DNA of 64,000 nucleotides from Chara braunii (taxonomy: Eukaryota > Streptophyta > Charophyceae > Charales > Characeae): the NCBI GenBank assembly GCA_003427395.1, contig BFEA01000076.1, forward strand, positions 3,426,820-3,490,819, in the 5' to 3' direction. The notes beneath the pieces were generated by a model that saw nothing but the letters and a program-made list of their open reading frames with translations, was not told the DNA's origin and searched no databases. Below, one piece after another: positions 21,269-32,026 of this stretch (within the stretch, counting starts at the first letter, position 1; each line of letters starts with the position of its first letter). Position numbers and translations under genes: made by a program.

Positions 21269-22072
21269 AAGAGGAGGGGAACAGATGAAGAAGAGGGGGA
21301 GAGATGGGAATGTCGTCAACACCAAGTCTTTGTTGCAAGTCCCAAATAATCCCTCGTCAAAATGTCTGAAGCCCAAATGTCGAGTCTGGATCCAAATGTC
21401 ACCAAGCCCGCTCTCTCATAGGCTGCTGATGCAGTGAAGTCAGGTAGCGAGAGGGTGAGATGGAGATGGTGGACTGAGAAGAGGAAGAAGAAGAACTCTC
21501 TCTCTCTCATATGCCAGGTACTAACCTGTGAAGTTGGCGCTGTGCTGCAGGTACCTCGAAGGCGAAGCTGGAGCTATGGCGCTGCAGGTAAGTATCCCTG
21601 GCCTCCGCCCAATCTCTCTCTCTAGTACTATAGCTCCTAAGAGCGCCCAGCGCTGAAGACTACTGCTAACGCTACTAGTGCCCAGTGCTGAAGACTACTG
21701 CTGGCGCTACTACTACTCCTGCAGCGCTCCTCCAGCGTGCTGCCGCCGAATCCTGAAGACTACCTCCTGCCTCCTGAACTGCACGTGAAGTGCCTGGGAA
21801 GTACCTAGGAACTACCTGCCGGCCTGCAGGGCGGGCCAGTCCTATATAGTGCTGGCCCGTCCAGGAGGCTGCTTTTGCCAATGCCGAAACGTGCCAGACC
21901 CTGGCGTTGAAGCTCAACCAGGGGTTGTCTTGAAAACAGGCCCGAAATGCCCTGTGCTAAAACCCTGGTTTGTTGCCTGAGTTCCAGGGCGGGTCGAACT
22001 GATGAGGGCCTGAAAATGGCCCTCAGTTTCAGGCTGAAAACACTCAGGGCCGGAAAGGCCCTGATTTAGCCT
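21269..22072. other. Non-coding repeat-derived stretch
   Basis: Probably continues the older element interrupted by element B at its left end. It contains a CTCTCTCTC tract near 21500, two short GAAGACTACTGCT repeats around 21655-21710, and GGCC-rich palindromic words. No gene is supported. Confidence 0.35.
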
Positions 22073-22164
22073 GAAACGACACAGGGCCTGTAGGCCCTTG
22101 TTTTCAGGCTTTCAGGCTGAAACGACACAGGGCCTGTAGGCCCTTGTTTTCAGGCCCGTGCAAC
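22073..22164. repeat. 46-bp tandem repeat, two copies
   Basis: GAAACGACACAGGGCCTGTA starts at 22073 and again at 22119. Each unit holds the palindrome AGGGCCTGTAGGCCCT. Confidence 0.8.
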
Positions 22165-22247
22165 CTGTTGCAGGCGCAGCATGTAACATCTCTGAGAGGG
22201 CATTTCGGGAATTTGTTATTGATGTGCTCTGTCGATTGGCAATGACT

Positions 22248-22316
22248 GTCCTTCAATCTGTTAAAATTGGAACGATACAGAGAATGGCAGATTAGCATCG
22301 CCCCTGTCCAAATTTT
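22248..22316 (+). pseudogene. U6 snRNA pseudogene, internally deleted
   Basis: The segment AAAATTGGAACGATACAGAG at 22263-22282 is identical to the conserved centre of plant U6, including the ACAGAGA box. GATTAGCAT and GCCCCTG follow, then TCCAAATTTT, the normal U6 3' end. Compared with the canonical molecule, about 30 nt between GCCCCTG and TCCAAATTTT (including the internal stem-loop sequence) are missing. Five bases (TGGCA) are inserted after AGAGAA, and the 5' stem is eroded. No upstream promoter elements are evident. It cannot make a working U6. Confidence 0.9.
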
Positions 22317-22363
22317 AAAAGAGGAGTTGGTCGGGAATGAATTCTGGATATCTTTGATTTGCT

Positions 22364-24187
22364 TTGACAACCAGCTTCGCAGTTCGACGTTTCAAACTTG
22401 TCATTTCCTTGTCCTTCAGGGATCACTTTCTACAGCTGTCTAGTGGCAACATTGGCAAGTCAACCAGCCTCACAATTTCTTTCGACCTATTTGGTGTCTT
22501 TTTATTGCAGCTGCGTGATCGTGACTGTCAGCCATATGATGCCAGGAAGAAGCAGCAGCAGCAGCAGCCATGGCGTTGGCAGCATGACGAGGCTACGGGT
22601 CATCGACAGCTGTCCCCTACCGCTGGTTATGTTATCAAAGGCAATAACGCTGTGGGAAGGAGAGCTGATAAAGTCGATGGCCAGGGAGAAGAATTGGATG
22701 ACGGTGGTGATGGCCACTGTTTCAGGATTTTGCAAGGCTCTTGGACACCACACGACAGGTACAAGAAGCACTCAAGTTCTCGAGAGGATGGGGCAGTCGA
22801 CACGAAGTCTAGGGAGGGGAACAATGATCTTGAAATGGGATCATCAGGGATCCCCCCCCATGGAACACAGAAGTCATCCCTAGAAAACACCAACCACAGT
22901 CCACCTGATTCTGCTATGTCAGATGAGCAGGAGTCGAGCCACAGCAAACACCAGGTCCATCACCCCTTTTCAAATCAGGGGTCCCAGCCTGGACATCTCT
23001 GCCAGTCCGAACAGGATGGCCAGAGTGCAAAAAGGTCAAACCAGAGGAACTCCTTTGCTTGGAGTGGGGGAGAGCACTCGAAAAAGCAGAAGAAGCAGCA
23101 GCATAATTGTCGCAATCACGATGATAATCCCAAGGACGAGGATGAGGACTCGTACAGTTCAGAGGTGAGCTTCACCCCAATGTCTCATCCTGTAGAAAGT
23201 GAGGCCATGCATCAGGGGGCTTGTCATTTGTTAATGCATCATTGTCTGAAGCAAGAGCAGCAACTATGTCCTCATCAATGGATGTCCATGCAACAGCACC
23301 AACTTTGCGACTGCCATCAACACCACCCGAAGGAACCCATTCCTCCACTTTCCTCATCCCCCTCGACATCTCCTGCCGAAGAGATGTCTACCTCTCTTCA
23401 ATCAACTCCCGTTGGTATTCTGCCATCCTTTTATGTGCGTACAAATCTGTTTGTTGCACACACATTAAATGAAACACCCATCAAATGCATGCATCAACAG
23501 AGTCATCCGATGCAGCTGAAGTACAATGCTCACCACCATGATATATCACAGGCAGTGACAGACTTGTCAGTTGCAAGAAAGAGGATAGCCCGTTTGGGGG
23601 TGGCAACATCATATTGCAAGACACAAGGCACCGCAGCTCACGCAACTCACAGAAGGTCTTTTTTGTCTTCTCCCTTTTTGCAGCAACAGCAGAAGGAGCA
23701 AGAGCTCTCTGGAAGTGGTTGCAGAGAAACTGATTCCCTGGCAATACATATACGCTCCTTGTCGAAGCCTTCTCCTGCTTCTCAAAATAGTCATCCTGAT
23801 GATACGAGGCTTTGCAATTCCTCAGATTTTCCATGGAGGAATGCATCACGATGGGAAAGTGGACGGGGAGGTGAGATGAGGAGAAGCAATGGCTCTGGAG
23901 GGCACTGTGGGATCGGCCACGAACCAGCTCAGGAATCCAGTGGAGCGAAAGAGCATGGTATCGGTGAGAGAAGCACTGGGCCTACCGTGAAGATGGAGGA
24001 GTCAAAGCAAAAGCACCCGGATAAGTCGCAGCACAATACTAAGTGCCTCTCGTATCCTAATGCAAATCATTTACTCAATTTTCTTTCTTTGCTTTCAGGA
24101 AGAAATGAACTGGTACCCTATCTCTGTTTGGTTTTGCACCGTGCCTTGCTTGGACCTGATCCTTTACTGCCGTGCAAGGTGTGGTAG
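22364..24187 (+). CDS. Long Gln/Ser/His-rich ORF, possible host gene fragment
   Basis: A 607-codon uninterrupted frame, unusual amid stop-riddled repeats. No domain recognised. The product is hydrophilic with a poly-Gln run (about residues 64-68), acidic KDEDEDSYSSE (about residue 255-266) and many His/Gln. Intron-like borders occur in frame: TTTTTATTGCAG ends at 22510, GAG/GTGAGC at 23165, and TCTTCTCCCTTTTTGCAG ends at 23683. All are phase 0, and the 23165-23683 segment is 519 bp (3n). Residues 1-49 may be upstream intron or UTR. It could be a nuclear-protein exon pair or a chance frame. Confidence 0.35.
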   Translation: MTTSFAVRRFKLVISLSFRDHFLQLSSGNIGKSTSLTISFDLFGVFLLQLRDRDCQPYDARKKQQQQQPWRWQHDEATGHRQLSPTAGYVIKGNNAVGRRADKVDGQGEELDDGGDGHCFRILQGSWTPHDRYKKHSSSREDGAVDTKSREGNNDLEMGSSGIPPHGTQKSSLENTNHSPPDSAMSDEQESSHSKHQVHHPFSNQGSQPGHLCQSEQDGQSAKRSNQRNSFAWSGGEHSKKQKKQQHNCRNHDDNPKDEDEDSYSSEVSFTPMSHPVESEAMHQGACHLLMHHCLKQEQQLCPHQWMSMQQHQLCDCHQHHPKEPIPPLSSSPSTSPAEEMSTSLQSTPVGILPSFYVRTNLFVAHTLNETPIKCMHQQSHPMQLKYNAHHHDISQAVTDLSVARKRIARLGVATSYCKTQGTAAHATHRRSFLSSPFLQQQQKEQELSGSGCRETDSLAIHIRSLSKPSPASQNSHPDDTRLCNSSDFPWRNASRWESGRGGEMRRSNGSGGHCGIGHEPAQESSGAKEHGIGERSTGPTVKMEESKQKHPDKSQHNTKCLSYPNANHLLNFLSLLSGRNELVPYLCLVLHRALLGPDPLLPCKVW

Positions 24188-24839
24188 GTGACTTGGTTCT
24201 CCCATGTTTTCATCTGTCAGCATTTCTTTGCTATGGACTGCAAACAGTGTTTTTTGTCTGCCGTTCTGTTGACTTTGTTGGTTTGTTTGTTTGTTGGTAA
24301 TACTTGGTATGATGGTTTGTTGGTCTGTTGGTTTGTTCGTTTGTTTGCTTGTCTGTTGGAATGTCCATTCCTTCATTCTTTAATTCGTTCTTTTGTTTGT
24401 TTGCTCCTTGCTCCGTTCTTTCGTTCATTCATTTGTTCAGCGCCACCTTTAGGTGCAACAGATCAGATGGTGCATCAACTTGCACCCGGCACAGCATAAG
24501 CAAATTCCACATTGTCAGGTACACCACAGCCAAAGGTTACTCACATTTGATGGCCGACGATCTCGGACAGTCCATTCATTTTATTCATTCTGTTACGATC
24601 CTGGCCAATTTCGAAGTCCACATTCATCAGAAAGCACAATGCCGTCCAAAAACAAAAAGAAATGAATGAACTTGAGAGGGGAGAGGGAAAGAAGAAGAAG
24701 AAGAAGAAGAAAGTAAGAAGAAGATGATGATGTACTCCAGCATAGACCAATGACAATGCTCTTCTTCTTCACGAACCACTCTCCTCCTCCTCCTCCCCTC
24801 TTATTCAAACAAGAAATGACAATAATAATGTTGAATGGC
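24188..24839. other. Non-coding stretch with TTTG and GAA repeats
   Basis: 24270-24440 is rich in (T)TTG and GTTTGTTTG repeats. 24685-24735 is a GAA/GAT purine repeat. No gene is supported. Confidence 0.5.
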
Positions 24840-26330
24840 TGAACCAGAATCAAGGTCCGAATCCCTCTTCTACTGCAGGCATCACATGAGGTCCGCCATA
24901 GCCATGGCCACCCTTCCTCTCCTTCTTCATGCAAGCCGAGGCTAACGGACTACTGAGGGCTCTACCCTCCTGTCCAAAGGACAACCCAAAGCAGCTATGT
25001 TGCCGCCCTCCTGTGCAAAGGGCAACGCAAAGCAGCTATGCCGCTGCCCATAGCTGCTTTTCAGAGATGAGCAACGGGTACCCAGACCCACACCCACCCG
25101 CACCCACCCAACCCACGAGGCATTGTGTTAGATGTGGGTCTTGATAAGCTGGCATGGGTGGGATGAGGGTGGGTCTAGGTGAGCAAGCCTGGGTGGGTGA
25201 CGGGTGGGTCAATGTTAGATCAGGGTCACCCGAATGCGTGGCTGACAAGTGGGTGAGCGCTAGGCCTGGGTCACCCGACTCGCAGACCCAGGACAACCCA
25301 TAAGAACCCTCCCCCCCACCCCCCACCCCACCCTTATATATATTTCCCAGCTGCGGTCCATCTGTGCACTTCAAAGGTTGGAGGCTTAGGAAACGGAAAG
25401 TCTCAACCCTTGGGCCTTTGGGGAAGAAAGTTGTGGTCCTAAAAAAAAGACCCGTGCCAGTGGCAATTCGAAATTTGGGGTCCTTTGAAAAAATGTGTCG
25501 TGCTCTACTGGTGGCAATTGGACCATGGCCCAAACAACAGGATGTTCGCTCCCATAAAAACAACGGGGAACGAACCTAACCACAGCAAGTGGCAAGCCTT
25601 AGGTTCACTAGCCAATTTCACACTTGTGGAGCGATTTGAATTTCCACATGCATAGATGCTTCAGTTACTGCCGCCGTTTACTGGGGCTGGAGAGGCGGTT
25701 TTGGCCTTCCATTAACCGCTAGTGCATTCGAAGCAAGTTTTGCGCCATCATCCAAGGATGTCATGTTGCTATGGTGCATGCAAATGTTCGAAAGGACTGA
25801 GACAATGGGGAATGGGCAGGTGCAGGTGGAAAATAATTAGGTACCGGGTGCGGGCTTGTAATTTTGTTCTCAGGGGTGTGGTTGGGTCAGGGTGAAGGTT
25901 TCTTACGGGTGACGGGCGGGTTGGGTGTGGGAGGAAATTTTCGAAAAAACACTAAGGTGGGTTGGGTCACCTTGAAAAAAATTTGGGAAAATTTTCGAAA
26001 TGCCCCCGAAGTTTGCATTTATTTGCGGCGTGCCCCTCTGACGGCCGACTTACCTTGTTGCGCCCCTCTGACGACGATTGATGTTTCCAGAAAACCCCTG
26101 GCGTCGTTTGGGCCTGAAATATGTTTCATATGCCCCTACCGGTACCGGCACCAAATTTTCCGTATGCCCCTACCGGCTGGCCGTTGAAAAATAGCAGAAA
26201 AGTTTCCCGTATGCCCTTACCGGGCCCGTCCATCTTTCCAGGAGGCTCCTGTTGCCGTTGTTGACACTAACAGTCTTTTCCCTGGCCCCGGGAGAGGTGC
26301 TACCGGGGCATATCGATGGTGCAATCCCGT

Positions 26331-26337
<7 letters not shown>

Positions 26338-26375
<38 letters not shown>

Positions 26376-26703
26376 AAGTATACGCTTGCATATATTTAAA
26401 TCGAGAACGAAATGTGGCATTTATGTAAACTGGGAAGGAAAAGAGAAACGGAATGCACAATCTAGATCAGGCGGAAAGAAGGGGCCAAGGGAGGAAGGAG
26501 GGACAACCGGGGATAAGGTGAGGCCACCGGAGGAAGGAGGGAGGGAGGGAAGAGAAAGGAGGGAGGAAGGCAGTAAGCAGAAAGGGAGGAAGGGGGAAGA
26601 GCCGGGCGGCAGGAAGGGGCGAGGGAGGAAGGAGTAACGGTCCAGGGCGAAGTGTCAAGACGGGTGGAGGAGGATGGGCCGAGGCAGGGGAATGGTCATG
26701 CTG

Positions 26704-26785
<82 letters not shown>

Positions 26786-27078
26786 GCACACGTGCAAGCT
26801 TGTGCGTAATGTGGCGTTTACGTGAATTGGGAAACACGAAATGTATTCTCTAGATCGGGCAGAAAGACGGGACCAAGGAGGGAAGGAGGAGGGAGCGCCG
26901 AACGATGGAGTACAGCGACGGGAGGAGGGAGGGGCGGAGGGAGGAAGAAAGGTAGAAGAAACGGAGAAAGGAGGGAGGGCCGGGTGCAGGAAGGGGCGAA
27001 GGAGGAGGGTGCAGGGGTCGAGGAGAAGGGTCGAGACGAATGGAGGACGATGGCCCAAAGGAGAATTATCGTGATGCT
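26338..27078. repeat. Two ~365-bp tandem units headed by microsatellites
   Basis: Unit 1 starts with (CT)n then (CG)n at 26338; unit 2 with (CT)n then (CA)n at 26703. Both continue through similar sequence (ATGTGGC(A/G)TTTA(T/C)GT, TCTAGATC(A/G)GGC) and a GGGAGGAAGG-rich purine block. A third unit may lie in the following gap. Frames reported through this region are low-complexity artefacts. Confidence 0.75.
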
Positions 27079-27736
27079 NNNNNNNNNNNNNNNNNNNNNN
27101 NNNNNNNNNNNNNNNNNNNNNNNNNNNNNNNNNNNNNNNNNNNNNNNNNNNNNNNNNNNNNNNNNNNNNNNNNNNNNNNNNNNNNNNNNNNNNNNNNNNN
27201 NNNNNNNNNNNNNNNNNNNNNNNNNNNNNNNNNNNNNNNNNNNNNNNNNNNNNNNNNNNNNNNNNNNNNNNNNNNNNNNNNNNNNNNNNNNNNNNNNNNN
27301 NNNNNNNNNNNNNNNNNNNNNNNNNNNNNNNNNNNNNNNNNNNNNNNNNNNNNNNNNNNNNNNNNNNNNNNNNNNNNNNNNNNNNNNNNNNNNNNNNNNN
27401 NNNNNNNNNNNNNNNNNNNNNNNNNNNNNNNNNNNNNNNNNNNNNNNNNNNNNNNNNNNNNNNNNNNNNNNNNNNNNNNNNNNNNNNNNNNNNNNNNNNN
27501 NNNNNNNNNNNNNNNNNNNNNNNNNNNNNNNNNNNNNNNNNNNNNNNNNNNNNNNNNNNNNNNNNNNNNNNNNNNNNNNNNNNNNNNNNNNNNNNNNNNN
27601 NNNNNNNNNNNNNNNNNNNNNNNNNNNNNNNNNNNNNNNNNNNNNNNNNNNNNNNNNNNNNNNNNNNNNNNNNNNNNNNNNNNNNNNNNNNNNNNNNNNN
27701 NNNNNNNNNNNNNNNNNNNNNNNNNNNNNNNNNNNN
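27079..27736. other. Assembly gap, 658 N
   Basis: Unknown bases between a purine-rich repeat and a (CA)n tract, presumably where assembly failed in microsatellite sequence. Confidence 0.99.
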
Positions 27737-27803
<67 letters not shown>

Positions 27804-27813
27804 CACACACACG
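27737..27813. repeat. (CA)n microsatellite
   Basis: Near-perfect CA dinucleotide run directly after the gap, interrupted once near 27803. Confidence 0.95.
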
Positions 27814-29202
27814 CACAACACGGGCACACACACGCGCACAAACACCCGTATGCACTCCAACGCGGCGAACTCGACTCACTGCTGCACCGTTCTTCCGTGC
27901 GCGAACTCTCAACTTCGCACGGATGCACCGTTCTACCGTGGCAGCGCGTGAAAGGCCTACCACTTCGAATTCGAATTCGTGCCGCCACTGCTGCAAGGGC
28001 ACACAAAAAGATGTGTGCCCCTTGTGAGGGCATTTCAAGGACGGGCCGATGAAACGCCAACAGCGGTCCGGTGAGGGCATGAAGGAAAGTTACGCCCCAT
28101 GCTGACAGGGGCATGCAGAAAATTTCAGAGGCCCGAGGGGCACCACAAGGTAAGTCGGCCTTCACAGGGTCACGCCACAAATAAACGCAAACTTCGGGGG
28201 CATTTCAAAAATTTTCCCAAATTTTTTTTTTTTTTTTTTTTAAGGTGGGTTTGTGCTTAAAACATTATGGGCGGGTTGGGTGAAGTGCCAATTCAAAAAA
28301 AAAATGCTCATCTCTGCTGCTCATTAAGCCGCCATGCCTGACTCTGCCCCGAGCTTCCTTGGTGCGGCACTACCCCAACTGGGGCCTTCCAGATGCAGCA
28401 CCTATCAAGGTCATGAAGATGGTGTCCACCATAGCCAGGTCGGCACCCCGCCACTCTCCTCCTTGGTCCTCTTCTCCCTCCTTCTCCTACCGATAGAGCT
28501 CCACCATAGCCAAGGTGGAAGCTCCCGGGCTTCTTCCTCCGAGCAGCGCTGTAGTAGCCAGCGCTCCAACAGTGTGTCGCCAAACTTGCACACTGAAGAA
28601 TGAGGCTGGGCTCTTCGCTCAGCCTCAAGATATAGGGCCTACTTGCCTCCTGGGCGTTGACTTCCAGGCCGCTCGGCCTCCCAAGCAACCGGTACCTCCT
28701 CCCTTTCGGAGGGAAACATCATTGCAGACTCCGATATTGCCCGTACAGGCCCTAGACTCAGACTGGATGGACTGGTACCCGCCTAGGCCTAGCCTACTGC
28801 TAACTTCAACTTCTTCTGCTCGGCCTCAAGTACCCGGCACATCTACTTCTACTGGGTGCGGTACCAGCCTACCTGCTTTTTTAGTGTTTTTTCGCTGCTC
28901 TAATTGTCGTGGGCCTCTTACTCCGCCACTTGAGTGTTTTCCCTGCTGCAACCCTCAATGTCACGGCCACAGGTAAGTACCGGCCCTACGGGCCTCCCAA
29001 ACAAGCAAGTACCCTTGTGGGTCGCACACACACTCATCCGGACAAGCACTCAGTCTGAGACAGGCACACAGGTCATCAAGCACACACACACACGGACTTA
29101 GAAGACTCAGCAGAATGCGGGAATCTCAGCAAGGCATCCATTCCATCGGCATAACTCAGAAATCAGCAGTGTTCTCAGTCCGTGTTATGGCGGGTCATTA
29201 CA

Positions 29203-29216
29203 CTATTCCCCCTCAA
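29203..29216 (-). other. Polypurine tract
   Basis: On the minus strand TTGAGGGGGAATAG lies between the integrase frame and the LTR start TGTAATGACCCG, the classical position for plus-strand priming. Confidence 0.75.
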
Positions 29217-29242
29217 GAGTGAGGTCCCTTCGAGCAAGAAAC

Positions 29243-30445
29243 TCACTCAGAGTCCCTGCATAACGCGTCATAAGCGTAAATGGCAAAGAGAGATCGGGTA
29301 TGTTCCGTAGGAGTGAGGGTAGCGGTGAATTTAGGTTGCTGTTCGGAGACAATCAGTCGTACGTATGCGTTGATGACTCGCGGGGCACTCTGCAGCAAGT
29401 CTTTCTTAGCAATCCAATAAAAATCATTTACTGAGTGATATAGAAAATGGAGTTTGTATTGTCTGTTTTTCCCTTTTCCACTGTGCTCAACAATTCTATC
29501 AATCTCGTGACCGCCATTGATTGCACGAGGAATCATCGATTCTCTATAAGGAAAATTTTCAGGTGGTACATACGCAAACAACTTCGACGTGTGAAAGACT
29601 GGGTACGCGCGCAGATGAGTAGGCATGTCGATCGTGTCAGAAGAACCGAATGACTCCTCCCCTACCTGGTTCAGTACCTTCCACGGACCGTAATATTGAG
29701 GAAGAAGCTTTCGTGATACACCCTCTTCTTCAGAAAACTCAAACATCTTGACCCAAACGTAACTTTCCACTGTGAAAGGTGCAGGTTGGCGCTTCTTGTT
29801 GGCATGCTTAGTCATGGCACTGCGTCGCTTTTCCATAGCTGCAACAACAACTTTGAGCAAGCCATCAAACTTAGCGTTGTAGCCAGGCTGGCCAGGTCAA
29901 GTGGCGGATCAGGAAGCATATAGGATAGGGGATTGCGAATTTGCCATCCGAGGTGCAGCCGATTAGGTGTCATCCCGGTGGAAAAGTGTATGGAGTTGTT
30001 GTACAATCCTTGCACAATCGGCAATTCCTCATCCCAAGAGTTCTGATCAGGCACAATTAGATCTCGGAGAAGTTGGATCACAGTTTGGTTTATCTCCTCG
30101 GCCAGTTGGTTGGCTTCGGGATATCGACTAGACGTCATCTTGAGTTTGATGTCATAGATCTGGGAGGTGAAGTCCTTCCAATCTGCACTTATGAGCCTAG
30201 TGTCCTGGTCACTCACAAGAGTCTTCGGGGGCCCACACTGTAGAATGTACTTTTTTGTGGAACTCCTCGATCACAAGGTTAGTTCGGGTGTGCGGTGGCA
30301 ATGAAATCAAATTCAAAAATTTTGAAAAGCGGTCAACGATTACCATTGCTTGCGAATATCCGTTCCTGCTCTTCTTTCCCATGTCTGTGAAGTCAATGGA
30401 AAGAGACTCACCTGGTGTCGAGTGCATAGGTCCGGCACCGCTCAT
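29243..30445 (-). pseudogene. Minus-strand gypsy integrase core, GPY/F and chromo-like tail
   Basis: Three frames. 30445-30209 has LSIDFTDMGKKSRNGYSQAM (D1). 30216-29812 has LVSDQDTRLI (D2) and ANQLAEEINQTVIQLL (E), then LPIVQGLYNNSIHFSTGMTP. 29860-29243 has SRKLLPQYYGPWKVLNQVGE and LRAYPVFHTSKLFAYVP (GPY/F region) and a chromo-like end (EIDRIVEHSGKGKNRQYKLH). A frameshift lies near 30212. Everything upstream of D1 is missing, so it is a 3' fragment. It is followed by the polypurine tract and LTR. Confidence 0.85.
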
Positions 30446-32026
30446 GGGTAGCGCGGGACCCTCCCGGCCGCGTCATGCAGGAGTTGGTCTAATCCTCGTC
30501 GCGAATATATACATGGAGCTTCCGCAAGCTGCTCTCGCCGAGTGCGCCAGCCATACCTCTCGCGAGCCCCTACGACAGGACAGGGCCTACGCGAGGCACG
30601 ACTTACCTCCACCTTACGGGAGTTGTCACCTCCCTTCAGTGGGCGTATCCCCGCCGAGCTACCAGTCCACAATACGAAAGCTGATTAGCTGCAATCACAG
30701 AGGTGGACCAGCCGAGGGCGTTTCTCGTCCCCTGTAGCATAGGGGGGTACGCGCGGTAGTATGCCTCTATCGAACCCGCACGCGAACCGACATCTTCGGG
30801 GGTTGAGGTCCCAAGCGCGACTCGTTGCCGGCCGACTAGGACGCATCCCACACGCCACGCGCACACCACTTTACGAACACAAAAAAATAAAACGCGCACA
30901 CACGACATACACACGGAACGACACAACATAACCAACGTGACAACACTCCTAGTACCTCGGTAGCTTTCCCATAACTTTCTGATGCGGAAATCGGATAGGC
31001 GTCGTGCGCGAGACTTCGTATAAACCCGCACGGGCGCAGAGCCTTCTCATATCGGTTTGCGATGCCGCAAATACGCAAGTAGTCGCGAAGATGGTGTACT
31101 ACGTCGTACCCATAATCATGGGGCCCTGGGTAATATACGAGGGTCACCTTCGACCCTCAAGTGTCGGCTGACACACGCCTTGAGGGGTTAATCTCTCGGC
31201 GCTAGACAACCGCCATGCGCGGTTGAAGACCACGCACCCTCTTCTGCACCCTATGCAGAGTGAGTGGTACACAGGTCCATACCTGTGGTGGCAGTTGTTT
31301 CTTGCCGCCCTGGAGATGAGCCCCACTCCAGGCCCGGACACGAGTCAAGGGGTTTGACTTTGACGGCTGCCACGGACTACAACGTCCAACAATAATAATC
31401 CTAAGAAGCAAATGTAGGTCGAAGGCCTCCCTGCCCCGAAATCACAACTTGGGTACTCCCGTTTTGCTCTCGGTTGGCACCACGGCCTGCGCCGCTGCCG
31501 AACACTTAGGCATACGTATGAATCCGTTGGTCCCATAACTGTAATCGCCAGGACGGCGAAACGTCGCGCGCAAGACTCTGGTATAAAGTTGCGCGTCCGC
31601 AGGCCTTCCCTATACCAACCAGCGATGCTAGTCTTACGCTATAGTCGCAGTTGCGGCCCCGCGATATTGAATGGCTGAAGGAATATATCGTGGGGGGGTT
31701 ACCCCTCACGATATTGGACGACTGAAGGACATGCCGTTCAGCCCCCGCGGCATCTCTGCCCTCTGGGTTGGGTGTCTCGGCGGGCAGGGCAAATAGGCTC
31801 CGTGCGAGGGAAGGGTCCTTCTTTGCAGAGCCTAGGGCTTGGGGTGTCCTGGACAAGGACCTTGAACCCCGGCCCAGGACTAACGTCCGACCAAGAATTC
31901 AGGAAAGAAGTATACAAGCAAGGGGGAGGGGTTTTCTGCCTACCTCTCCCCTATTAATCCCTTAATATGATGGCCCTTTGGGCCATACTAACCTCCCACG
32001 TACGTATACACACATATATCAGCCTC
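30446..32026. repeat. Non-coding region with a diverged direct repeat pair
   Basis: 30990-31090 and 31555-31660 share a pattern (CGTCG-GCGCGAGACT, GTATAAA, CGCAGGCC/AGCC, GCGATGC, TAGTCGC) with TATAAA in the same place in both. A smaller duplication CGATATTG(A/G)A is at 31661 and 31708. A nested hairpin lies at 31154-31186 (CCCTCAAG/CTTGAGGG enclosing GTGTC/GACAC). No coding signal. Confidence 0.45.

Larger units (their letters stand above)
25062..28316. mobile_element. hAT-like foldback transposon, non-autonomous
   Basis: Terminal inverted repeats CAGAGATGAGCA (25062-25073) and TGCTCATCTCTG (28305-28316) are perfect over 12 bp. Flanks CTGCTTTT and CTGCTCAT agree at 6 of 8 positions, fitting an aged 8-bp duplication. 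Subterminal GGGTGGG/CACCC-rich sequence is typical of plant hAT ends. A longer internal inverted repeat pairs about 25925-26060 with 28140-28265. No transposase frame is visible, though 658 bases are unknown (27079-27736). Confidence 0.8.
24840..29202 (-). repeat. ~1.1-kb LTR (minus strand) split by a transposon
   Basis: Real LTR sequence is 24840-25061 plus 28317-29202. On the minus strand it starts TGTAATGACCCG immediately after a polypurine tract (29203-29216) and ends GATTCTGGTTCA. The insertion 25062-28316 interrupts it. A second copy lacking the insertion lies at 43979-44634 and confirms the join. It is the 3' LTR of the minus-strand integrase fragment at 29243-30445. Confidence 0.75.

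Noticed and set aside
27737-27813. Z-DNA regulatory element
   Set aside because: A plain CA microsatellite at a gap edge; no further support.
26696-28180. Very long ORFs on both strands across the N gap
   Set aside because: Most codons are unknown and the rest are (CA)n/(CT)n low-complexity translation.
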